A DNA stretch of 64,000 nt from contig NZ_JACJVP010000012.1 in assembly GCF_014212125.1 (NCBI RefSeq), positions 1-64,000 on the forward strand, in the 5' to 3' direction. The stretch comes from Cohnella nanjingensis (GTDB lineage Bacteria > Bacillota > Bacilli > Paenibacillales > Paenibacillaceae). Under the pieces are notes generated by a model. It was given only the letters and a program-made list of their open reading frames with translations, made no database searches and was not told the DNA's origin. The translations under genes and the position numbers were made by a program. This document shows positions 15,659-24,216 of the stretch, piece after piece; the first letter of the stretch is position 1; each line of letters starts with the position of its first letter.

Positions 15659-15680
15659 GGCCGCGGAAGCCCGCGGCCCG
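15659..15680 (-). terminator. Hairpin downstream of the YjcZ-type peptide gene
   Basis: On the minus strand GGGCCGCGG-GCTT-CCGCGGCCC followed by TTCTCC. Strong stem but weak T-run. Confidence 0.5.
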
Positions 15681-15711
15681 CCCCGATCGGGGCATGAACG
15701 GCTGAAACGCG

Positions 15712-15810
15712 TTACCAGATGCGAAGAATGAGGACGAGCAAGATGAACAGAACGAGGACGATCATGGCGGATTCGATGGCGGCGCGACGGTCGTCGTAGG
15801 CTTGAGACAT
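15712..15810 (-). CDS. YjcZ-family-like sporulation peptide, 32 aa
   Basis: Very short protein with a polar head (SQAYDDRRAAIES) and a single hydrophobic helix (AMIVLVLFILLVLILRIW). The pattern of a short tyrosine-containing head and a C-terminal run of Leu/Ile/Val resembles the YjcZ family of spore-associated peptides of Bacillaceae. The ATG at 15810 follows GGGGTGAAG. No sigma-E, -G or -K promoter could be identified with confidence. Confidence 0.65.
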   Translation of the reverse strand: MSQAYDDRRAAIESAMIVLVLFILLVLILRIW

Positions 15811-15959
15811 GGACTTCACCCCGTTTCGTCGGCCCGGATGGATAGTTCGCCGACAGCCGGGCAGCCGGCGGCATAGGCCCTTATCCAGGGTATGCGCCGC
15901 ATTGGCTTTGACGTGGGCGGATGCCCGGAGCGAGGCCCGAACGCACGAGAATATTCGCG

Positions 15960-17162
15960 TTAGTGCATGCCGCCCGCGGGCGGCGTCGTCGGACGGTTGT
16001 GCCAGCCTTGCGCATACAACGGGCGGGGCGTCAGCGCGATCAACGCGATCATCAGTACCGCGAACGAGAGGAAAAAGGGAGACAGATGATCGCGCACGGC
16101 CCCGGCCGCGACGGGGCCGAGGAAGGCGCCGATGGACGAGGCGATCGCCATGAACGAGAACGTTCTGCCGTACCGGGTCGGGCCGCTGAGCTGCAGCAGG
16201 AACGACGTCATGGCCGGGAAGATGACGCCTTTGGCCATGCCGAGCACGAACAGGAGCGCCATCAGCGGCACCGGCCAGTCCGAAGCTAGCCCATAGTAAG
16301 CGAGCGCCAGCAGGAGCAGGCCGACGACGCTGCGGGTGTAGGGCAGGTACCGCTGGAGGAACAGCAGGCCCAACGTGGCGAGCGCCCCGAGGCTGACGAC
16401 GGAGAACAGCAGGCCCGTCGTCAGCACCTCCGATGCGGTGCCCGCGCGCAGCGGCAGCTCGAACGAGAGGATGCCCTGGGCGCACGACATCGCGACCGGC
16501 AGCGTGAAGACGACCCAGGGGAATCGGGCCTCCGGGAGCGGCGGGTCTGCCGCTTCCGCCATCTCCGCGGGAGGGAGGGGCTGGGCGGCGGCCGGCGGTG
16601 CCTCGGCGCGGCGATCGGCCGGTTCGCGTACGAACCATATGGCGAAGATACCCGTGGCGAGCAGTCCCCATCCGAGGAGGTTGAACGATTCGGCGAATCC
16701 GACCCGGGAAGCGAGCCAAGCGCCGGCCGCGGGCGAGACGACCGAAGCGATCGTATGCACGAGGCCGTTGCCCGCCATCAGCTTGCCCTGGTGGATGTGG
16801 TCCCGGGCGAGCTTGGCGAGCAGAGACAAGCAGGCCGGCGACAGGAAGGCCAGGACGAACCCGCTGACGGACCGGACGTACAGCAGATGCCACGGATCGG
16901 TCACCCGCGCCTGGAACAGCAGCAGCAATCCTGCGCCGATGAGACTGAGGGAGATGAAGAACCGGCTGCCGAACCGATCCACGCCGTAACCGGCTAGAAT
17001 ATTGCCGGGCAGGTGGGTGAGCGAGTACATGCCCATGATGAGTCCGATAAACGAAGGCGCCGCGCCGAGCGAGACGGCGAACGGGGTCAGCATCGGGTAT
17101 TGCGCGTGCAGATCGAAGAAGGCTACGAACAGGAACAGGTACAGCCACACAGCCGTTCTCAC
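15960..17162 (-). CDS. MFS transporter
   Basis: A 400-aa major facilitator superfamily carrier with 12 predicted helices and a Pro/Ala-rich central loop near residues 190-205. The loop after helix 2 carries the MFS A-motif variant GYGVDRFGSRFF. Substrate unknown; the closest general class is sugar/drug efflux-type MFS. Two GTG starts are possible: 17171 lies inside the GGAGGT ribosome site, while 17162 (MRTAVWLYLF) is 8 nt beyond it and is preferred. It is divergent from the ytrA-like operon. Confidence 0.8.
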   Translation of the reverse strand: MRTAVWLYLFLFVAFFDLHAQYPMLTPFAVSLGAAPSFIGLIMGMYSLTHLPGNILAGYGVDRFGSRFFISLSLIGAGLLLLFQARVTDPWHLLYVRSVSGFVLAFLSPACLSLLAKLARDHIHQGKLMAGNGLVHTIASVVSPAAGAWLASRVGFAESFNLLGWGLLATGIFAIWFVREPADRRAEAPPAAAQPLPPAEMAEAADPPLPEARFPWVVFTLPVAMSCAQGILSFELPLRAGTASEVLTTGLLFSVVSLGALATLGLLFLQRYLPYTRSVVGLLLLALAYYGLASDWPVPLMALLFVLGMAKGVIFPAMTSFLLQLSGPTRYGRTFSFMAIASSIGAFLGPVAAGAVRDHLSPFFLSFAVLMIALIALTPRPLYAQGWHNRPTTPPAGGMH

Positions 17163-17337
17163 CGGCCACACACCTCCGGGGTTGACGCGATCCGACCGGG
17201 AACGCGCTTGTATAGGTCTATCCTACTTGTACGTCGAACAAGCCGGGGATATGCCCCGCGCCTTCCCGGAACGCGGATCGGATCTCCGTCTTCGTCTCGT
17301 TCGCCTCCGTGAGGAGCAGGGGAAACAAAGGGCTTGC

Positions 17338-17362
17338 AGTGTATGGCGGTGCATGGTACACT
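17338..17362. promoter_or_regulatory. YtrA-type operator overlapping the promoter of the ABC operon
   Basis: AGTGTA (17338-17343), exactly 13 bp, TACACT (17357-17362). This is identical to the B. subtilis YtrA operator AGTGTA-N13-TACACT. A promoter (TTGCAG 17334-17339, 17 bp, TACACT 17357-17362) coincides with it, so binding of the GntR-type regulator would block RNA polymerase. Confidence 0.85.
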
Positions 17363-17370
17363 CATTCCAT

Positions 17371-17395
17371 AGTGTATGGTGTGTAACCATACACG
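17371..17395. promoter_or_regulatory. Second YtrA-type operator
   Basis: AGTGTA (17371-17376), 13 bp, TACACG (17390-17395): one mismatch from the consensus. Inside it the arms GTGTATGG and CCATACAC extend the dyad. Its centre is 33 bp (about three helical turns) from the first operator, allowing side-by-side binding. Confidence 0.75.
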
Positions 17396-17426
17396 CAGTA
17401 CAAAGCAAAGGAAGGCGGGAGCATGC

Positions 17427-17810
17427 ATGCCTCCTATCCGAACGTGGACGACAGACGATTTTCGGTTGGACCCGTCCCGTCCGCTCTACGAGCAATTCGT
17501 GGAACAGATGCGCGCGATGATCGCGAAGGGAGAGCTCGAGCCCGGCACGCGGCTGCCGTCCGTCCGGGAAGCGGCCGCCAGCCTGCGCGTCAATCCGACG
17601 ACGATCATGAAGACGTACCAGGAGCTGGAGCGCCTCTCGCTTATCGTGACGCACCGCGGCCAGGGCACGTTCGTGACGCAGGCGGAAACGGCCATCCACG
17701 CGTCGCGCAGACTGCTTGCAAGGACGGCCGTCGCGCAGCTGCAAGAGACGGCCGCCTCGATCGGATTGACGCTGGAACAACTGCTTGCCTTAGCTCATGA
17801 GGAGGAGTGA
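17427..17810 (+). CDS. GntR-family regulator, YtrA subfamily
   Basis: A 127-aa repressor with an N-terminal winged helix (PLYEQFVEQMRAMIAKGELEPGTRLPSVREAAASLRVNPTTIMKTYQELE) and only a short C-terminal dimerisation helix, the YtrA architecture. It heads the operon with the ABC ATPase and permease and most likely represses it through the operators at 17338 and 17371. In B. subtilis YtrA responds to cell-wall antibiotics that target lipid II. The ATG at 17427 is preferred behind GGCGGGAG; an in-frame upstream start at 17376 lies inside the second operator. Confidence 0.9.
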   Translation: MPPIRTWTTDDFRLDPSRPLYEQFVEQMRAMIAKGELEPGTRLPSVREAAASLRVNPTTIMKTYQELERLSLIVTHRGQGTFVTQAETAIHASRRLLARTAVAQLQETAASIGLTLEQLLALAHEEE

Positions 17811-17813
17811 ACG

Positions 17814-18557
17814 TTGATGGGGAACATCGGGAACGTGGAGAACAGGGCCGCGAGCGCCGGCAAGGCGCCGGCGATCAGCTGCCGGGAAGTCGGCATGACG
17901 CTGAAGAAAAAGAAGGTGCTCGCGAACGTGACATTCGAGGTCGAAGCGGGGAGCCTGACCGGCTTGCTCGGTCCGAACGGAGCGGGGAAGTCGACTCTGA
18001 TGCGGATCTTGACCGGACTCGTCCCGCCGGAGACGGGCCGGGCCGACCTGTTCGGCGCCCCGGCGGGACCGGAGCGGCTCGGAGTGCTCTCCTTCTTGCC
18101 GGACCGGGGGCAGCTGCCGCCGTACTTGACCGCCGGAGAGTGGCTGCAGTTCGCCGCAAGCCTGTATCCCGACTGGAGCAAGACGGCGGAGCGGGACCTC
18201 GCGGAAGAACTCGGCGTCGACCGGGCGCAGCGGATCGGCGCGATGTCCCGCGGGGAGGAAGCGCGGCTGCAGCTGCTGACCTGTCTCTCCCGCCAAGCGC
18301 CGCTCATCGTCCTCGACGAGCCGTTCACCGGGGTGGATCTCGTCTCCCGCGAGCGGATCGCGTCGGCGGTCGTCGGCGAGATGGCGGACGGAGAGCGGAC
18401 TTTCCTCATCGCCACGCACGATATCCGGGAGATGGAGCAGCTGTTCGACCGCATCGTCCTCGTCGGCAAGGGAACGATCCAGGGCAGCTATCTGGTCGAC
18501 GACCTGCGTCGGAGCGGACGCTCGGTCGAATCCTGCTATAGGGAAGTGTTCGCATGA
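17814..18557 (+). CDS. ABC transporter ATP-binding protein (YtrB-like)
   Basis: A 247-aa ATPase with Walker A GPNGAGKST, a degenerate signature MSRGEEARL in place of LSGGQ, and Walker B IVLDEPF followed by the H-loop THD. Start TTG 17814 or ATG 17817, both behind GGAGG at 17801. It follows the regulator by 3 bp and overlaps the permease by 4 bp (ATGA), so the three genes are translationally linked. The altered signature is common in the YtrB/antibiotic-response branch. Likely partner: the permease at 18554. Confidence 0.9.
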   Translation: MMGNIGNVENRAASAGKAPAISCREVGMTLKKKKVLANVTFEVEAGSLTGLLGPNGAGKSTLMRILTGLVPPETGRADLFGAPAGPERLGVLSFLPDRGQLPPYLTAGEWLQFAASLYPDWSKTAERDLAEELGVDRAQRIGAMSRGEEARLQLLTCLSRQAPLIVLDEPFTGVDLVSRERIASAVVGEMADGERTFLIATHDIREMEQLFDRIVLVGKGTIQGSYLVDDLRRSGRSVESCYREVFA

Positions 18558-20128
18558 AACGGCATCAGGACGCTCTGTTCGCGCTCGAATGGCGCAGCTA
18601 TCAGCCTTATCTTCCGCTCGACGCCAAGAGCAGGCTGATCTGGGGGGCGACGCTCCTCGTCCTGCTGGCCGCCAGCCTGGCGTTCATCGGGGATTCCGTC
18701 AGCATCGAGTCCGTCTTCGCATTCGGCGCTTTTCTCGTCGCGCTGCTATCCGGCTACATCTCTATGTTCCAGTCGCTCATCCTGTGGGAGAACGGCTTCC
18801 GCGAATGGTGGCTGACGATTCCGGCGCCGCGCCGCGATCTGCTCAGGGCGATGGCGCTGGCCGCCATGCGCATGCAAGCCTACGCAGCCTTCGGCATCTG
18901 GCTCGTCTGCGGGTTGCACGGGCTGGTCATCGCAGCTATGGGCACCAATCCGGGCGAGGCGATTACGGGTACGCGTTTGCTAGGGGATTGGTTCGCGTAC
19001 GGCTTCTTGTACGCCATGCTGGTGCCGCTGTTCACGGCGGTAGGCTATCTGATTCTCGGCATGTACTACGGATGGAGACGCTGGCTGGTGCTGCCGTTCT
19101 TCCTGGTTCTGATGCTGCCGATCTTGAGCTTCGCCATCGTCGCGAATCCGACGGAGGGCGTGCAGCGCTGGCTGCAACCCGACGCGGTATTCGTCTGCGC
19201 GCTGATCGGTTCCGCGCTCGCCGCGCTGCTCTACCGAGGCATGCTGGCCTTCGTGACGCGTTACGGCATGACGGATCTGGCCAGACATCGGCCCGGCGGC
19301 CATGCGAAGGCATCCGAAGGCAAACGTTCGGAAACGGCGCGCAGCCGGTTCCGGGTCGCGAACGGCGGCTTCGCGGCGATCTATGGTCTGGAACGCGCGA
19401 GATTCCGCCATTTCGCCTCGCTTACGCTGGTTCGCATCCTCTATGCCTGCGCCTGCGTCCTGATCGGGATCGGCGGTTATTACGTAGTGCGAGAGCGTTC
19501 AGGCGCCCTCTCCCTGATCCAAGTGATGCTCATCCTGATGGCGGTCGTCCCTGCGTTGGTCCTGTCCACGCTGACGCAATTCGAAGCGAACAAGCGGCGG
19601 ATAGACTGGTGGCTCAGCCTGCCCTACGGACGCAAGAGCCTCTTGTTCGCGCGCATGGCCGCGACTTGGGTCTCGATCCTGACTTGGATGGGCGGCCTGT
19701 TCGCGGCGGCTGCCGCCGGCGGCGCGCTGCACGGCGGAGGGGCGTTCGCCCGGGAGTTCGAGGCCGGCCGGGACGGCATGCTGCTCTCGTTTATGGTCTT
19801 GACCTATCTGGGCGGCGGCCTCGTCATCAACTGCATCCTGATCGGACAATCGTATGCTTTCCGCAATCGACTCGTGAGCTGGCTCTACGTGCCTCTGGTA
19901 TCCGGAATCTACTTCGTTCCGCTGCTGGTAGACAAGTGGATCCTGACAGACGATAAGCTGCAGCGCGGGGTCGGTCCGACGAGCTGGATCTGGCTGGGAA
20001 TCGCCGCGGCGGCGTGCGTACCGCTGGCCGTCTTCTGCTTCAATCTCGGCGCCAGATGGGTGCATCTCTATCCTTTCAATACGCAGAAGGCCGGGCGCCG
20101 CAGCTGCGCTTTGCGGGATACCGCCTGA
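18554..20128 (+). CDS. Double-length ABC permease (internally duplicated)
   Basis: A 524-aa membrane protein with about 12 hydrophobic helices in two halves. The motif WWLTIPAPRRDLLRAM at residue 85 recurs as WWLSLPYGRKSLLFARM at residue 352, an offset of 267, and both halves begin with a short amphipathic L-E-R/W segment. This looks like two six-helix permeases fused head to tail, the counterpart of the separate YtrC and YtrD subunits. A soluble linker (about 241-270) joins the halves. It probably forms the whole membrane channel with two copies of the ATPase. Confidence 0.8.
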   Translation: MKRHQDALFALEWRSYQPYLPLDAKSRLIWGATLLVLLAASLAFIGDSVSIESVFAFGAFLVALLSGYISMFQSLILWENGFREWWLTIPAPRRDLLRAMALAAMRMQAYAAFGIWLVCGLHGLVIAAMGTNPGEAITGTRLLGDWFAYGFLYAMLVPLFTAVGYLILGMYYGWRRWLVLPFFLVLMLPILSFAIVANPTEGVQRWLQPDAVFVCALIGSALAALLYRGMLAFVTRYGMTDLARHRPGGHAKASEGKRSETARSRFRVANGGFAAIYGLERARFRHFASLTLVRILYACACVLIGIGGYYVVRERSGALSLIQVMLILMAVVPALVLSTLTQFEANKRRIDWWLSLPYGRKSLLFARMAATWVSILTWMGGLFAAAAAGGALHGGGAFAREFEAGRDGMLLSFMVLTYLGGGLVINCILIGQSYAFRNRLVSWLYVPLVSGIYFVPLLVDKWILTDDKLQRGVGPTSWIWLGIAAAACVPLAVFCFNLGARWVHLYPFNTQKAGRRSCALRDTA

Positions 20129-20151
20129 GCGGCGGCATCGCTTTTCTCCTC

Positions 20152-20190
20152 ACGGATTCGCTTGCGCTACGCGGGCGGATCCGTTTTTCT
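20152..20190 (+). terminator. Terminator after the ytr-like operon
   Basis: ACGGATTCGC pairs with GCGGATCCGT and is followed by TTTTCTTT. Confidence 0.75.
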
Positions 20191-20234
20191 TTACCCATCC
20201 GCGAAGGGCGAAGTGACTGTTTTTGAGGGGCACG

Positions 20235-20265
20235 TTTTACTCCGGACAAAAAGGTAAAGTATAAT
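20235..20265 (+). promoter_or_regulatory. Promoter of the membrane protein/transglutaminase operon
   Basis: Perfect TATAAT at 20260-20265; the -35 is weak (TTTTAC at 20235-20240, 19-bp spacing). Confidence 0.45.
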
Positions 20266-20301
20266 AGAGTAGAGAACTCTCGTGCGCATGGAGGAGATGG
20301 A

Positions 20302-20748
20302 ATGAACCTCGACTTCGAGGCATGGAAGCAATTCGCGGTTGATCATTGGGTTGTCATCGTGATCGCCGTGGTCGCGCTGTTCGTCATCCTGAACGTGGTG
20401 AAGACGGTGCTCAAGTGGGTGCTCGTGGCGGCTATCGTCATCGGCGTATTCGTCTATGGGGGCGTCACGGTGAACGATCTGAAGGAAGTCGGCACCCAGG
20501 CGATCGACAAGGCGAAGGGCGCCATCGAAGACGAAGCGGCCAAAGCGATGGCCAAGGAAGCCGAGGAAGCTACCTATACGCTGAACGCCGACCATACCTT
20601 CACGGTCAAATCGCCGAATCTCGAGCTGCACGGCGTACCCAACTCGGGCGAGGTGGAAGTGAAGTTCCGCGGCGCCTCTCTCGGTACGTGGAAGATGGAA
20701 GGAGCCGTCCGCAAACTCGTCGAGGCGGCCCGCCAATCGTCGCAATGA
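20302..20748 (+). CDS. Membrane-anchored hypothetical protein, 148 aa
   Basis: Two closely spaced hydrophobic helices (about residues 17-32 and 36-56) are followed by an Ala/Glu/Lys-rich helix (DKAKGAIEDEAAKAMAKEAEEAT) and a beta-rich end (YTLNADHTFTVKSPNLELHG). No family is recognised. The ATG at 20302 follows GGAGGAG. Its stop overlaps the next start in an ATGA, so it is cotranslated with the transglutaminase-like protein and may work with it at the membrane. Confidence 0.75.
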   Translation: MNLDFEAWKQFAVDHWVVIVIAVVALFVILNVVKTVLKWVLVAAIVIGVFVYGGVTVNDLKEVGTQAIDKAKGAIEDEAAKAMAKEAEEATYTLNADHTFTVKSPNLELHGVPNSGEVEVKFRGASLGTWKMEGAVRKLVEAARQSSQ

Positions 20749-21866
20749 GAGGGCTCGATAGCAATGGGGTCACGATCGCGCTCGTCGCCATCGTGGCGAT
20801 CTCGCTGCTGCAGGGCATGCGGCGCGGAGCCAAGGGATCGGCGAAGCAGCTGGTCGTCTTCCTGGCGGGCGCCGCGATGACGCTGGTCAGCGTGGCGGCG
20901 GCGGCTTGGGCCGCCACCGCGGCGTCGCCCCGCTTTCAGGCGTGGCTCGAAGCGCGGGCATGGGTCAGACCGGCGACGGACTCGTCGGCCGTCACGCAAT
21001 TCGCCTATACGCTGTTCGCGGGACTCCGCGATCTGCCGTTGTTCCGCTTTGCGGTCCTGTTCCTGATCGCCTATCTGGTGCTGCGTACGGCTCTGGGAGC
21101 CATCGGATCGCTGATCGTCCGCGTCGGCGCGGTGCCCTTCGGGCTCGTGCCGGGCGGCGGGCCGATCAGCCGCACCTTCGGGGGATTGATCGGGGCCGCG
21201 CTCGGCGGCGGGCGGGCGATCCTGCTCACCGCCGTGCTCTTCGCCTACTGCGCGCTATCGCCGCAGAGCGCGTTCGCCGACTACATCCAGCAGTCGGCGC
21301 TGTACCGCGAAGCGGCCTCGCAGATCATCAAGCCCGCCGCGGGCACGCTGCTCGCCGAGCAGCTGCCGGTATTCGCGACCTCGATGCAGAGCGAGATGGA
21401 TAAGCTATGGCAGAAGCGGTACGACATCATCGACGCCGATATGCCCGCCGACATCGTCACCGCGGCGCAGAAGGTGGCCGCGGACGACAAGAGCGACGAG
21501 GCCAAGGCCCGCGCCCTCTATCAATGGGTGGGCAGCCGCATCGCTTACGACAATGACAAGGTTGACGCCTATGAGCAGCATGGCGAATGGCGCGAGCAGT
21601 CGCCCGAAGATACGTATAAGACCCACAAGGGCGTCTGCATCGATTACGCCCGCCTATACGCGGCGATGGGGAGATCCGTCGGGCTGGACGTGCGCGTGGT
21701 GACCGGCCAAGGGTACGACGGCCGGGGCGGCTACGGTCCGCATGCCTGGAACGAAGTCTACCTCTCCGAGCGGCAGGCTTGGGTACCGTTGGATTCGACT
21801 TGGGCCAAATCCGGGGATTGGTTCGATCCGCCCCGGTTCGAAGATACGCATATACGCAAAGCATAA
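20745..21866 (+). CDS. Membrane protein with C-terminal transglutaminase-like domain
   Basis: A 373-aa protein in two parts. Residues 1-175 hold four to five hydrophobic helices with a glycine-rich loop (GLVPGGGPISRTFGGLIGAALGG), reminiscent of CvpA-like membrane proteins. Residues 240-373 form a transglutaminase-like domain with the full triad: Cys298 (KGVCIDYA), His333 (PHAWNEV) and Asp350 (PLDSTW). Such domains are usually peptidases or amidases in bacteria. The membrane anchor and the two PBP genes downstream suggest a cell-envelope role, which is an inference. The upstream open frame before 20745 belongs to another reading frame of the previous gene. Confidence 0.85.
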   Translation: MRGLDSNGVTIALVAIVAISLLQGMRRGAKGSAKQLVVFLAGAAMTLVSVAAAAWAATAASPRFQAWLEARAWVRPATDSSAVTQFAYTLFAGLRDLPLFRFAVLFLIAYLVLRTALGAIGSLIVRVGAVPFGLVPGGGPISRTFGGLIGAALGGGRAILLTAVLFAYCALSPQSAFADYIQQSALYREAASQIIKPAAGTLLAEQLPVFATSMQSEMDKLWQKRYDIIDADMPADIVTAAQKVAADDKSDEAKARALYQWVGSRIAYDNDKVDAYEQHGEWREQSPEDTYKTHKGVCIDYARLYAAMGRSVGLDVRVVTGQGYDGRGGYGPHAWNEVYLSERQAWVPLDSTWAKSGDWFDPPRFEDTHIRKA

Positions 21867-21908
21867 CCGAACGGACGGTTGCGACGCGGCATCAGGAGGA
21901 TTTGCGAC

Positions 21909-23915
21909 ATGAGCGACAAACTGACGGAAGAAGCGCAGAAACGCGAGCTTCGCAACCGCCGTCATTTCAGCGTCAGATTGAATTTGTTTTTTTTCTCGAT
22001 CTTTTTCCTATTCTCGCTATTGATCGTGCGGCTCGCTTACTTGCAGTTCGTGGAGGGCCCGTCATTGAAGGAGCGGGAGCAGCAGATCGGCCACCGCAAC
22101 GTCTCCATCCCGCCGATCCGGGGCAACATCTACGACTCCAAAGGGCAGCCAATCGCCTATTCGACTTCGACCCAGTCGCTCTACTACACGTTGGAGCCGG
22201 GCACGAAGAAGGAGCAGGGACAGACGCTGGCCGTGAAGCTGGCCGCCATCTTCGCCGAATACGGCGATCCGAAGCTCGAGCCGCTGACGGCCGACGAGAT
22301 CTACGACGATATGGACTTCGGCGGCAAGGTGCATCTGCCCTACCAGCAGCGCCGGATCAAGTCGGGCTTGACGCAGAAGGAGATCGCCTACTTCAGCGAG
22401 CACCGGGACACGTTCAAGGGCATCGATATCGTGGAAGAGAGCATCCGCCAGTACAGCGAGGACAAAGTATCGGTTCAACTGGTCGGCTACATGAAGCAGC
22501 TGGCCGGGGCGACCTCGCTGGATTTCTACAAGAACATCAACAAGGACCAGAACGACGCGACGCTCAAGTACCTGGACTCGGAAGAAGTCGGCTTCGACGG
22601 CATCGAGCTCATGTACCAAGAGGAGCTGCGCGGGCGCAACGGTCTGAAGACGTATCCGGTCAACAATCAGAGCCAGATCATCGGGCCGATGCAGCTGACC
22701 AAGCCGGTCAAGGGCGACAATCTGTTCCTCACGATCAACCGCGACGTGCAGCTCGCGACGCAGGAAGCGATCACCTCGCACTTGCAGAAGATCCGCACCT
22801 CGTCGAACAAGTCGGAGCGGGCGCCCAACGCCAAGACCGGCTATGCGGTCGCCATGGAAGTCAAGACGGGCAAGGTGGTCGCGATGGCGAGCATGCCGGA
22901 CTACGATCCGAATGTCTGGCAGGGCGGCATCAGCGGCAAGAACTATCAGGAGTTCAAGTACTACCTGAGCAACGGGGCGATCCGCGAGGTGCAGGCGCCG
23001 TACGAGGACGAGAAGGAGCGGATGAAGCACCCTTCGTCGCTCGTCAACCTCGGGTCGACCCAGAAGCCGCTGACGATCCTGCTCGGCTTGAACGAGAAGC
23101 TGATCACGACCGGCTCCAGCATGAGCGACCCGGGCTACTTCGAATTCGGACGCCAGGGCCACGAGACCCGGGTGCGCAACGCGCACAGCGCGGCGAACGG
23201 GACGCTGTATCCCACGACCGCGATCGCGAAGTCCTCGAACGCCTACATGGCCAAGATGGTCGGCAACGCGCTGTACATGCGCGACGGCTCCAAAGGGCTG
23301 GACGTCTGGGACAAGTACATGAAGGAGTTCGGACTCGGCGTCAAGACGGGCAGCGGTCTGCCCGGCGAATCGAAGGGTTCGATCAACTACTACATCGAGT
23401 CCAAGCGGGGCAGTTCGCAGTCGGCGCTCATCTACGCGTCCTTCGGGCAGCAGGGACGGTATACCGCGCTTCAGCTCGCCCAGTACGCGACGACGCTGGC
23501 GAGCCGCGGAACGCGGCTCAAGCCGCAGTTCGTCGATCGCATCGAGGATGCGGACGGCAACCTCGTTCAGCCTTATCAGAAGGAAGTGCTGAACACGATC
23601 TCGTTCCCGGATTCTTACTGGAAGACGGTCGAGTCGGGCATGTCCCAAGTTAAAGTGCAGGGCTTCGACGGCTTCCCGTACAGCTTCAACCGGAAGACGG
23701 GGACGTCCGAGCAGGACGTCGGCGGCGGCCGCGTCGAGAACGCGGTGTTCATCGCGTACGCGCCGGCCAACGATCCGAAGCTGGCGGTCGCGGTCGTCGT
23801 GCCCGAAGGCGGCTACGGCGGCTGGGGCGCGGCGCCGATCGCGCGCAAGATCTTCGACGCCTACGACGCGACCGTCGGCCTGACCGACTCCGGCCCGCGC
23901 GGGTCGGGCAATTAG
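21909..23915 (+). CDS. Class B penicillin-binding protein (PbpA/PbpH type), copy 1
   Basis: A 668-aa peptidoglycan transpeptidase. One N-terminal membrane helix (about residues 24-45) is followed by the PBP dimerisation region (VSIPPIRGNIYDSKGQPIAYS) and the transpeptidase domain with STQK (catalytic Ser383), SSN in KSSNAYM, and KTGT in NRKTGTSE. The layout resembles the elongation PBPs PbpA and PbpH of B. subtilis. The ATG at 21909 follows AGGAGG. It is 42 bp from the transglutaminase gene and probably in the same operon. A paralogue lies 0.9 kb downstream. Confidence 0.93.
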   Translation: MSDKLTEEAQKRELRNRRHFSVRLNLFFFSIFFLFSLLIVRLAYLQFVEGPSLKEREQQIGHRNVSIPPIRGNIYDSKGQPIAYSTSTQSLYYTLEPGTKKEQGQTLAVKLAAIFAEYGDPKLEPLTADEIYDDMDFGGKVHLPYQQRRIKSGLTQKEIAYFSEHRDTFKGIDIVEESIRQYSEDKVSVQLVGYMKQLAGATSLDFYKNINKDQNDATLKYLDSEEVGFDGIELMYQEELRGRNGLKTYPVNNQSQIIGPMQLTKPVKGDNLFLTINRDVQLATQEAITSHLQKIRTSSNKSERAPNAKTGYAVAMEVKTGKVVAMASMPDYDPNVWQGGISGKNYQEFKYYLSNGAIREVQAPYEDEKERMKHPSSLVNLGSTQKPLTILLGLNEKLITTGSSMSDPGYFEFGRQGHETRVRNAHSAANGTLYPTTAIAKSSNAYMAKMVGNALYMRDGSKGLDVWDKYMKEFGLGVKTGSGLPGESKGSINYYIESKRGSSQSALIYASFGQQGRYTALQLAQYATTLASRGTRLKPQFVDRIEDADGNLVQPYQKEVLNTISFPDSYWKTVESGMSQVKVQGFDGFPYSFNRKTGTSEQDVGGGRVENAVFIAYAPANDPKLAVAVVVPEGGYGGWGAAPIARKIFDAYDATVGLTDSGPRGSGN

Positions 23916-24020
23916 GCCGACCCGCGAGAAGACTCGACGAGGCAACGCGCCGGGTAACGGGCAAGACAGCGCCTGAGCCATGCGCAAGCCACGCAAGATG
24001 GCGATCAACCACGCAACAAA

Positions 24021-24170
24021 ACGTCAGAGCACGCAAGATCAGGCTAGAGAACGTCAGAGCACGCAAGGTCAGACAAGTAAACGTCAGATCACGGAAGATC
24101 AGACAAGTATAAGTCAGAGCACGCAAGATCAGGCTAGAGAACGTCAGAACACGCAAGATCGCGCTAAACA
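24021..24170. repeat. Five tandem 30-bp repeats
   Basis: Units begin at 24021, 24051, 24081, 24111 and 24141, each of the form ACGTCAGAGCACGCAAGATC plus ten more bases; units differ by 1-9 changes. Because the period is a multiple of three, both strands stay open across it (a plus-strand frame from 23980 repeats a ten-residue RQSTQDQARE unit), but no ribosome site is seen. It sits between the copy 1 PBP stop and its terminator, so it would be in that gene's 3' untranslated RNA. Confidence 0.9.
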
Positions 24171-24177
24171 ACTGCAA

Positions 24178-24216
24178 AAATCCCGCGGTTCCTCGAGAAC
24201 CGGCGGGATTTTTTTT
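24178..24216 (+). terminator. Terminator after PBP copy 1
   Basis: AATCCCGCGGTTC-CTCGA-GAACCGGCGGGATT followed by eight T residues. The stop codon is 260 bp upstream, so the 3' untranslated region contains the 30-bp array. Confidence 0.92.

Noticed and set aside
22062..24008. Open frame of 648 codons on the minus strand opposite PBP copy 1
   Set aside because: Antisense shadow in high-GC DNA; composition dominated by Arg, Leu, Asp and Val, no start signals.
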